Part shown: positions 54,720 to 64,000 of the stretch, piece by piece
How positions within the stretch are numbered: position 1 is the stretch's first letter
Layout: each line of letters starts with the position of its first letter
Assembly: GCF_023243115.1 (NCBI RefSeq)
Contig: NZ_CP085081.1
Span: 4,614,001-4,678,000, forward strand
Direction of reading: 5' to 3'
DNA length: 64,000 nucleotides
DNA from: Sediminicoccus sp. KRV36
GTDB taxonomy: Bacteria; Pseudomonadota; Alphaproteobacteria; Acetobacterales; Acetobacteraceae
Made by a program: the position numbers and the translations under genes
The notes under the pieces: generated by a model
The model's database searches: none
Told to the model about the DNA's origin: nothing
Seen by the model: only the letters and a program-made list of their open reading frames with translations

Positions 54720-56039
54720 TCATTTCAGGAAATCAGGCTCAATCAGGCGCGGGAGCAGCAGCGCCATGTCGGGCCACAGGATCAGCGCGGCAAGCACGGC
54801 CAGCATGGGCAGCAGCATGATCCCGACATCCTTGAGCGCATCCACCACCCGCATTTCCGCCACCGCGCAGGTGATGAGCAGGCATAGCCCGTAAGGCGGC
54901 GTCACCAGTCCGAAGGCAAGCGAGACGATCCCGATCATCGCGAAATGCACCGGATGCAGCCCGGCCGCCTCGGCAATGGGTTGCAGAATGGCGCCCACGA
55001 TGATGATGGCGGGAATTGCATCGAGGAAGCAGCCCACCACCAGGAATACGCCGGCGATGAAGAAGCCGGTCATGGCCGGTCCCATCTGCCAGGCGCTCAC
55101 CCCCGCCATCAATGCCTCGGGGATCTTGTAGAAGGCGAGCAGCCAGCCGAAGGCACTCGCCGTGCCTACGCAGAACAGCGCAATGGCGGATAGCTTGCCC
55201 GTATCGCTGAATGCGCTCCAGACCCCGCGCCAATCCATCTCGCGATAGACGATGACAGAGAGAAACCCGGCGTAGAGCACGGCGATGCAGGCACTTTCCG
55301 TCGCGGTGAACCAACCGAAGATCTTGCCACCTATGATGATGAAGGGCGTCAGCAGCGCTGGGATGGAAACCAGGAAGGAGGCAAAGATTTCCCTCAGGGT
55401 GGAGCGCGGATAGGTCGGGTATCCCCGCATCTTCGCGTAGACATGCACCGTGCCCATCTGCGCCAGGCCGATCAGCAGCCCGGGCAGGATGCCCGCGAGA
55501 AACAGCGCACCGATCGAGACCGTCAGCACGCCGCCCCAGACGATCATCAGGATGGAGGGCGGGATGATGACGGCCAGCACGGCCGAGACCGCGGTGATGG
55601 CGACGGAGAAGCTGTCATCATAGCCCTCCTTGCGCTGCGCCTCGATGAAGAGCTTCGCCTGGCTCGCGGCATCCGCGGTGGAACTGCCGGAGATGCCGGC
55701 GAAGAAGATGGAGAGCACCACATTCACCTGGGCGAGACCGCCCGGGAAATGGCCCACCAGCGCGCGGGAAAAGCGCACCAGCCGGTCCGTGATGCCGCCG
55801 ACATTCATCAGGTTGGCCGTCAGCAGAAAGAACGGGACGGCCAGCAGGATGAAGCTGTTATAGGCGTTGAACGTCTCCTGCACGAGGATCATCGGCCAGA
55901 GGCGATCCTCAATCAGCAGGATGGGCAGGCAGGCGAGGCCGATGGCGACCGCAACCGGCACACGCAGCACCAGCATGCCGAAAAAGCCGCCGAACAGGAT
56001 CCAGGCGGCCTGGCTGGCCGAGAGCGTGCTGGCCCCCAT
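54720..56039 (-). CDS. dctM: TRAP transporter large permease subunit
   Basis: This 439-residue membrane protein has about 12 hydrophobic segments and the DctM signatures FFAGISGSSTADAASQ and AVIIPPSILMIVWGGV, then FGLVTPPYGLCLLITCAVA. It is the ion-driven pore of the TRAP importer. ATG 56039 overlaps the dctQ stop (TGATG). Confidence 0.92.
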   Translation of the reverse strand: MGASTLSASQAAWILFGGFFGMLVLRVPVAVAIGLACLPILLIEDRLWPMILVQETFNAYNSFILLAVPFFLLTANLMNVGGITDRLVRFSRALVGHFPGGLAQVNVVLSIFFAGISGSSTADAASQAKLFIEAQRKEGYDDSFSVAITAVSAVLAVIIPPSILMIVWGGVLTVSIGALFLAGILPGLLIGLAQMGTVHVYAKMRGYPTYPRSTLREIFASFLVSIPALLTPFIIIGGKIFGWFTATESACIAVLYAGFLSVIVYREMDWRGVWSAFSDTGKLSAIALFCVGTASAFGWLLAFYKIPEALMAGVSAWQMGPAMTGFFIAGVFLVVGCFLDAIPAIIIVGAILQPIAEAAGLHPVHFAMIGIVSLAFGLVTPPYGLCLLITCAVAEMRVVDALKDVGIMLLPMLAVLAALILWPDMALLLPRLIEPDFLK

Positions 56040-56542
56040 CAGCCGCGCCCCCGCAGCACCTGGAGGCTGTCCCACATGTGCTCCCCGGTGAAGAGCAGCC
56101 AGGAAAAGCCGGCGATGGGCCAGGCCATATGGATCAGCCACAGCGGCCACTCGGCAAGCTCGCTGATGCGATACAGGGCGAATTCGGTGAACTCGATGCC
56201 GTACCACAGAAAAATGAAACCAAAGATCAGCATGAAGAGGCCCGAGATCAGGTCCAGTGCGGCCTTCTTGCGCCCGGTCAGCGAAGGGAAGAGGTCCACC
56301 ACGAAATGGCTCCCCTCCCGCACGCCGATCATGGCGCCGATCATGACCATCCAGACCAGCAGGAAGCGCGCGGCCTCCTCCGTCCAGATGTAGCGCGGCA
56401 AAAGCTCGGTGAAGCGGGCGAAAATCTGCAGCGAAACAGGGATGATCAGGATGGCGACGGTGAGGACCACCAGCACATCCAGAAACCGGCTGTAGAGGAA
56501 GGTCGCGCGGCGAAAGGCATTCCGCGGCTGATACGGGGGCAT
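56039..56542 (-). CDS. dctQ: TRAP transporter small permease subunit
   Basis: This 167-residue protein has four hydrophobic helices and the DctQ pattern RYIWTEEAARFLLVWMVMIG followed by REGSHFVVDLFP. It joins the large permease to the receptor. It starts 61 bases after the dctP stop. Confidence 0.92.
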   Translation of the reverse strand: MPPYQPRNAFRRATFLYSRFLDVLVVLTVAILIIPVSLQIFARFTELLPRYIWTEEAARFLLVWMVMIGAMIGVREGSHFVVDLFPSLTGRKKAALDLISGLFMLIFGFIFLWYGIEFTEFALYRISELAEWPLWLIHMAWPIAGFSWLLFTGEHMWDSLQVLRGRG

Positions 56543-56603
56543 GGCGATCCGATCGGGCAGGGAGGGGGAGCCGGCGCCTGGATGCGCCGGCTCCAGGGGC
56601 GGC

Positions 56604-57596
56604 TCAGCTGCTCAGGGCGTTGATCCGGCTGAAGATATTCTCCGCCTCGATCTCCCGGGCATAGGTGGCCATGACGGGTGCGACGGCCGCCAGCATGGCC
56701 GCACGATCCGTGAAGGGAATACGGCGCAACCGCCCCTCGCTCTCCAGCCGGGCCAGCGTCTGCCCGTCCTCGGTGCTTTCCGCCTGCCGGCCAAAGACGC
56801 CCGCCTCGCGGCCGGCACGGCGCACCGCCTCCTGCACCTCACGTGGCAGCCGCGCGAAGGTCTGCGCCGAGAAGCAGATCGGCCGCACGGTGATGGCATG
56901 CTCGGTGATGGCCAGTTGCGGCGCCACCTCGAAGAAGCGCATGGCCAGCACGCCGGCGGCCTCGTTCTCGCCGGCCTCCAGCACGTTGTTCTGGATGGCG
57001 TTGTACACCTCGTTATAGGCGATGACCTGCGGTGCCATGCCAGCCGCCTGGAAGGTGCGGTTCCAGATCGGGGCGCCCTGCACGCGCACACGCAAACCCC
57101 GCATCTCGGCCATGTTCGAGACGGGCTTGTTGGCGAAGATGTTGCGCACACCGCCCCCCGCATAGCCGATCAGCATCACCCGCGCCCGGCGCTCCACTTC
57201 CTGCGCCACCGGCGCCAGCAGATCCTGGTCGAGCACCTGGTTCCAATGCGCGAGGTTGCGGAACAGGAAGGGCGCGTCAATGAAGGGTGCCGCGCGGCTG
57301 AAGGTGGACATGTGCGCGGGCGAGACGATGCCATAATCCACCGCCCGCCCGGCCGACATATACTCGAAATACTGCTTCTCGAGGCCAAGGCTGCTGTTGC
57401 GGTGCAGCACGAAATTGATCGGGCGGTTCGCGTATTGCTTCACCAGTTCCTCGAAGCGGAGGAGCGCGCGGTTGAAGACGTGGTCATCATTGAATTGCAC
57501 CGCCCCGTTCAGGGTGATGGGCGCCTGGGCGCGCAGCACATGGGGGGTGGCGAGCAGGCCAGCGGCGACGCCGCCCAAAAGGGTTCTGCGTTGCAT
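56604..57596 (-). CDS. dctP: TRAP transporter periplasmic receptor, DctP type
   Basis: This 330-residue protein has a signal peptide (RRTLLGGVAAGLLATPHVLRA) and the DctP fold, with MRGLRVRVQGAPIWNRTFQA carrying the conserved Arg that salt-bridges the ligand carboxylate. APQVIAYNEVYNAIQNNVLE follows. It binds an organic acid, identity unknown. GGAGG lies 8 bases before ATG 57596. It is the first gene of dctPQM. Confidence 0.92.
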   Translation of the reverse strand: MQRRTLLGGVAAGLLATPHVLRAQAPITLNGAVQFNDDHVFNRALLRFEELVKQYANRPINFVLHRNSSLGLEKQYFEYMSAGRAVDYGIVSPAHMSTFSRAAPFIDAPFLFRNLAHWNQVLDQDLLAPVAQEVERRARVMLIGYAGGGVRNIFANKPVSNMAEMRGLRVRVQGAPIWNRTFQAAGMAPQVIAYNEVYNAIQNNVLEAGENEAAGVLAMRFFEVAPQLAITEHAITVRPICFSAQTFARLPREVQEAVRRAGREAGVFGRQAESTEDGQTLARLESEGRLRRIPFTDRAAMLAAVAPVMATYAREIEAENIFSRINALSS

Positions 57597-57713
57597 CTTC
57601 GGATCCTCCCTGTGGTTCCGTTTCACGGCGGTTTGCCCGCTCGTGACCGAAGCCTATGCCCAAGCAAGGGGCGAAGGGAAGGGCTGGCGCAAGGACGGCC
57701 AGGCCATGGCTGA

Positions 57714-59329
<1,616 letters not shown>

Positions 59330-59330
<1 letters not shown>

Positions 59331-60223
59331 TGCCGCTCGATTGGGACAAGCTGCGCGTTTTCCACGCGGTCGCCGAAGCCGGCTCCTTCACCCATGCGGG
59401 CGAGACGCTCGCCCTCAGCCAATCCGCCGTTTCGCGCCAGATTCAGGCGCTGGAGGATGCGCTGTCAGTGCCGCTGTTCCATCGGCATGCGCGCGGCCTG
59501 ATCCTCACCGAATCGGGCGAGACGCTGAACCGCACCGTACGTGAGGTCTTTGCCAAGCTTGCGATGACCGAAGCGCTGCTGACCGAGGGCCGGGAGCGCC
59601 CGGCCGGCCGGCTGAAAATCACCACGACGACGGGATTTGGCGGCTCCTGGCTGGCGCCCCGGCTGCACCGCTTCCTGGAGATGTATCCGGAGATCAATGT
59701 CTCCGTGATCCTGGATGATGCCGACCTGGACCTCGCCATGCGCGAGGCGGATGTCGCCATCCGCATGCATCCGCCGCGCCAGCCCGATCTGATCCAGCGC
59801 CATGTGGCGAGCTTCGGCTGGCGCATCGTGGGCAGCCCGGACTACCTGAAGCGCCATGGCATTCCGCAGCGCCCGGAAGAGCTGGACGCGCATCGGTTGA
59901 TCGTCTGGGGCGACTACCGACCGCCCGTGGAGGAGATCAACTGGCTGGCCGAGATCGGCCGCAAGCCCGGCCAGGGCCGCCGCGGTACGCTGGAGGTGAA
60001 CAGCCTGACCGGCATGTTGCGCGCCGTGCAATCGGGCATGGGCCTTGCCGCGATGCCCGACTATATGGGCCCCGAGCTTGAGGGGCTGTTGACCGTCCTG
60101 CCTGAGCTGAAGGCGCCGCGGATCAACGCCTATTTCGTCTATCCGGAAGAAATGCGCGCCTCGAAGCGGGTTTCCGTGTTCCGCGATTTCCTCGTCGCGG
60201 AACTGGCAGGCGGCACCAACTGA
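59330..60223 (+). CDS. LysR-family transcriptional regulator
   Basis: This 297-residue protein has the LysR winged helix (LRVFHAVAEAGSFTHAGETL, then LSQSAVSRQIQALEDALSVP) and a periplasmic-binding-like effector domain. The start lies on the last base of the trxB stop (TAATG), so it is co-translated with trxB. An Lrp, trxB, LysR order recurs in alphaproteobacteria; the regulon is not known to me. Confidence 0.9.
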
Positions 60224-60225
60224 CG

Positions 60226-60286
60226 GGGTCCGGGGCCCTAGGCCCCGGCGGGTCCACCGCGCCGGGGCCTGGGCCGCGCCCTGCCC
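60226..60286. terminator. Hairpin at a convergent junction (family B, copy 2)
   Basis: CCGGGGCC (60230-60237), CTA, GGCCCCGG (60241-60248) is a perfect hairpin followed by CGGGTCCA and further GC-rich sequence. It matches the element at 44729-44773 and again lies between convergent genes (LysR and asd). Confidence 0.65.
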
Positions 60287-61282
60287 TCACATCCTCATCT
60301 TCTCGGCGATCTGCACCGCATTCAGCGCCGCCCCCTTGAGCAGCTGGTCGCCGCACAGGAAGAAATCCAACCCGCGGTCGCCAAACACCGGATTGGCCCG
60401 GATGCGCCCTGCTTCCACATCATCCTGCCCGGTCGCCGTAATCGGCATCGGATAGAGCTGGGCCGCGGGGTCATCCACCACGCGCACCCCCGCCGCGCGG
60501 GAGAGCACCTCGCGCGCGGCTTCCGCCGTGACGGGGCGTTCGGTCTCGATGGTCACGGCCTCGGCATGGACGCGGTAGGTCGGGATACGGACGGCGGTGC
60601 AGGAGATCAGCAGATCAGGCATGCCCATGATCTTCCGGCTCTCCCAGGCAACCTTCATCTCCTCACGCGTGTAGCCATTGGGCTGGAAGGTATCGATCTG
60701 CGGGATGACGTTGAAGGCGAGCGGATGGGCGAAGACGTCATGCTGCGCCGGCTGGCCTTCGACCAGCACACGGCGGGTCTCGCGTTCCAGCTCGGCCATG
60801 CCCTCGGCGCCGGCGCCGCTGGCCGCCTGGTAGGTCGAGACGATGACGCGCTTCAGGCCAAAGGCCTGGCGCAGCGGCTCAAGCGCGACAACGAGGATGG
60901 CCGTGGTGCAGTTCGGATTGGCGATGAGGCGATGCTGGCCGATCGCGCTGGCATTCACCTCGGGCACCACCAGCGGCACATCGGCTTCAAGCCGCAACGC
61001 GGAGGAGTTGTCCACGACCGCGACCCCCTCGGCCGCCAGCGCCCGCGCATGCGCCTTGGCGAAATCACCGGAGACGGCGAGCAGTGCCAGATCGAGGTTG
61101 CGCGCACCGTCCGGGCTATAGGCCTCGATCGTCACGTCCCCCCAGGGCGTGGCCTGCTTCGTGCCGGCGGAGCGCGTAGAGGCGAAGAGACGAAGCTCCT
61201 TCACAGGGAAGCGGCGCTTGGCGAGCACCTCCACCAATTCCTTGCCGACCGCGCCCGTGGCACCGATCACGCCGACCCGCAT
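60287..61282 (-). CDS. asd: Aspartate-semialdehyde dehydrogenase
   Basis: This 331-residue enzyme has the NADP motif [18 protein letters not shown], catalytic Cys in [15 protein letters not shown] and [15 protein letters not shown], the substrate segment. It reduces aspartyl phosphate to the semialdehyde on the way to lysine, threonine and methionine. ATG 61282 has GGAG upstream; the longer frame to 61327 adds nothing conserved. Confidence 0.94.
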   Translation of the reverse strand: MRVGVIGATGAVGKELVEVLAKRRFPVKELRLFASTRSAGTKQATPWGDVTIEAYSPDGARNLDLALLAVSGDFAKAHARALAAEGVAVVDNSSALRLEADVPLVVPEVNASAIGQHRLIANPNCTTAILVVALEPLRQAFGLKRVIVSTYQAASGAGAEGMAELERETRRVLVEGQPAQHDVFAHPLAFNVIPQIDTFQPNGYTREEMKVAWESRKIMGMPDLLISCTAVRIPTYRVHAEAVTIETERPVTAEAAREVLSRAAGVRVVDDPAAQLYPMPITATGQDDVEAGRIRANPVFGDRGLDFFLCGDQLLKGAALNAVQIAEKMRM

Positions 61283-61389
61283 GACAGAAATCTCCAGGTT
61301 GAATTGGAACTTGTGTAGCGCGGCCAAACCTGCCGGAAAACCGCGCCGGGCGCAGACCAGATCAGCGCGCCCGTTGCCGGCGGGTGTGG

Positions 61390-62774
<1,385 letters not shown>

Positions 62775-62775
<1 letters not shown>

Positions 62776-63122
62776 CAGTGGATCAGGGCGTGCAATGCCT
62801 GGAGGGCGGCCTTGGCTTCGGTCAGCAGGCGGGGCAGGACAATCGCCGGCGGCTCGGGCTGGCGATGATCCATGGCGATCCGCGCCTCGCGCTCCAGCCC
62901 GATGGCACCCACGGCAGCAGCAGCGCCAGCGAGGCTATGCGCCGCGCGCTCGTACCCCTCCTGATCGCCGCGCTGGGCAGCGGCGGCGAGCTCCTGCGCG
63001 AGGCGCCCCAGATCATCCTCGAAGGTCGAGATGATCGTGCGGAACACGTCGGGCGGGAGGTCTTCGGCCAATTGATTGGCCACTTCGGGATCGAGTGCGC
63101 TCATTCCTGAGACTAATCGCAT
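62775..63122 (-). CDS. HPt (histidine phosphotransfer) domain protein
   Basis: This is a protein of about 115 residues with the HPt core YERAAHSLAGAAAAVGAIGL; the His in AHSLAG is the phosphoacceptor. Most HPt proteins have Lys where this one has Ala after the Leu. The start is unsure: ATG 63122 has GAGG about 8 bases upstream, while 63104 and 63128 are alternatives. Its stop overlaps the response regulator start (TGATG), so the pair should act in one relay with an unlinked hybrid kinase. Confidence 0.8.
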
Positions 63123-63154
63123 TTCCATAGCCTCGCCGTCAATGACCTGCATGA

Positions 63155-63183
63155 TTGACGCCGGGTCGGTACAGGGTTTAACC
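63155..63183 (+). promoter_or_regulatory. Probable metZ promoter
   Basis: TTGACG (63155-63160) and TTTAAC (63177-63182), 16 bases apart, place the start of transcription near 63190, just before the riboswitch. A small palindrome (GGGTTTAACCC) covers the -10 region. Confidence 0.45.
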
Positions 63184-63190
63184 CTATTGG

Positions 63191-63275
63191 GTCCTCGCGA
63201 TTTGTCCGGCCAGCTTGCGGCGAGGTCCCAACCGGGTCGTCTTCCTTGGAAGACGGAAAACAAGCGCGCTAAACG
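63191..63275 (+). ncRNA. SAM-II riboswitch upstream of metZ
   Basis: P1 is CCTCGC (63193-63198) with GCGAGG (63220-63225), perfect. Its loop opens with GATTTG (63199-63204) and contains GCTTG (63213-63217), which pairs with CAAGC (63261-63265) as the pseudoknot. The conserved GCTAAA follows at 63268-63273. These are the hallmark parts of SAM-II, which binds S-adenosylmethionine and shuts off methionine genes in alphaproteobacteria. The stretch between P1 and the pseudoknot strand is longer than usual because of an added perfect hairpin (CGTCTTCC, TT, GGAAGACG; 63238-63255). Confidence 0.8.
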
Positions 63276-63280
63276 GCCCA

Positions 63281-63310
63281 GGGGTTGCTCTCCACGGAGA
63301 GCCATACCCC
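63281..63310 (+). promoter_or_regulatory. Hairpin downstream of the SAM-II riboswitch
   Basis: GCTCTCC (63287-63293) pairs with GGAGAGC (63296-63302) around AC, and GGGG (63281-63284) can extend to CCCC (63307-63310). There is no T-run. It lies between the aptamer and the metZ ribosome site (GAGGG, 63363-63367) and may be part of the expression platform. Confidence 0.4.
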
Positions 63311-63374
63311 CACCCCGCCCAGGGTGCCGGACGCCCGTGTCTCGCATAACCGGTCTTCGCATGAGGGTGCCAAC

Positions 63375-64000
63375 ATGTCCCGTAAGCTCCGCCCCGCCAC
63401 GCAACTCGTTCGCGGCGGCCTCAACCGCTCCAACCACGGCGAAACCGCCGAGGCGATGTTCCTGACCTCCGGCTTTGTCTATGACAGTGCAGAGCAGGCC
63501 GAAGCGACCTTCAAGAACGAAATCGAGCACTACCAGTACAGCCGCTTCGCCAACCCGACGACGACCATGCTGGAAGAGCGCCTCTGCGCCATCGAGGGTG
63601 CCGAGGCCTGCCGCCTGATGGCGACCGGCATGGCGGCGGTGCATTCCGCGCTGCTGTCGCATCTCAAGACCGGGGATCGGCTCGTCGCCTCCCGCGCTTT
63701 GTTCGGGTCCTGCCACTGGATCGTCAGCACGCTGCTGCCGCGCTACGGCATCCACGCCGAATTCGTGGACGGCACGGATATGGCGCAGTGGGAAGCGGCG
63801 CTGAGCACGCCTGCCACGATGGTGCTGCTGGAAAGCCCCTCCAACCCCATGCTCGAGCTGGTGGATGTGGTCGCCGTCTGCAAGCTGGCCCATGCCGCCG
63901 GCGCGCTGGTGGTGGTGGATAATGTGTTCGCGACACCGCTGCTGCAAAAGCCCTTCGAGCAGGGGGCCGATGTCGTCGTCTATTCCTGCACCAAGCACAT
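63375..64000 (+). CDS. metZ: O-succinylhomoserine sulfhydrylase (partial, 3' end outside window)
   Basis: 208 codons are present from ATG 63375 to the window edge. The sequence shows TQLVRGGLNRSNHGETAEAM, SRFANPTTTMLEERLCAIEG, MATGMAAVHSALLS and VVVDNVFATPLLQKPFEQGA, ending at CTKH with the PLP Lys207. This is the MetZ branch of the Cys/Met-metabolism PLP family, which makes homocysteine from O-succinylhomoserine and sulfide. A SAM-II riboswitch in its leader agrees with that role. It is divergent from the HPt/response regulator pair. Confidence 0.92.
   Translation, partial: MSRKLRPATQLVRGGLNRSNHGETAEAMFLTSGFVYDSAEQAEATFKNEIEHYQYSRFANPTTTMLEERLCAIEGAEACRLMATGMAAVHSALLSHLKTGDRLVASRALFGSCHWIVSTLLPRYGIHAEFVDGTDMAQWEAALSTPATMVLLESPSNPMLELVDVVAVCKLAHAAGALVVVDNVFATPLLQKPFEQGADVVVYSCTKH

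Overview
The window is high-GC bacterial chromosome with dense, often overlapping genes on both strands. Several independent signs point to an alphaproteobacterium, most likely an Acetobacteraceae relative (Roseomonas/Roseococcus-like; inference). These are a LexA of alphaproteobacterial type with GTTC-N7-GTTC-like boxes, a SAM-II riboswitch in front of metZ, three Bug-type solute receptors without their own permeases, IscR-type Fe-S control and a 157-residue GreA. I saw no rRNA, tRNA, CRISPR array, IS element or prophage.

Layout. 1-6402: the end of a CaiB-type CoA-transferase gene, then a six-gene cluster of a RutA-type flavin monooxygenase, a PotABCD-like ABC importer and an isochorismatase-fold amidohydrolase. 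6495-7187: lexA in a patch of unusually low GC. 7404-14438: two minus-strand sulfur/Fe-S blocks (iscS-fdx-tenA-mnmA, and iscR plus a second cysteine desulfurase), separated by a plus-strand trio of cytochrome b561, a VIT metal transporter and an intradiol dioxygenase. 15030-28099: mixed catabolic and uptake genes (three Bug receptors, an amidohydrolase, an EamA transporter, a 3-hydroxyisobutyryl-CoA hydrolase, an exported Mn-type SOD, NIPSNAP, an orphan peptide-type receptor, an acyl-CoA ligase), with a 51-bp tandem repeat array at 20359-20655.

28152-32921: a phosphonate-type importer (phnC, two phnD, two phnE) behind a well-formed Pho box, with no C-P lyase beside it. 32953-40340: two M20 hydrolases, a MaoC hydratase, an ADP-forming acyl-CoA synthetase, a threonine-synthase-like enzyme, and a MarR gene with a long palindromic operator followed by a DUF1398 gene. 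40910-44725: a tightly overlapping operon of an M81 metallopeptidase-family protein, a D-threonine-aldolase/D-serine-dehydratase-like enzyme and an HdrC/HdrB-like Fe-S pair. 44776-54651: yqeY, carA, carB, greA and a threonine ammonia-lyase. carA is in frame with an N-terminal helix-turn-helix extension, and carA and carB are separated by an SDR gene and a chain of small membrane proteins. 54720-57596: a TRAP transporter. 57756-64000: Lrp, trxB, LysR, asd, a sigma-54 response regulator with an HPt partner, and metZ behind a SAM-II riboswitch.

The best candidates for something undescribed are the HTH-CarA fusion with palindromes in front of it, the M81/D-amino-acid-enzyme/HdrCB operon, the RutA-importer-amidase cluster, the small-membrane-protein chain between carA and carB, and the structured intergenic repeat families. 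All functions were assigned by reading the sequence against remembered family features; no database search was run.
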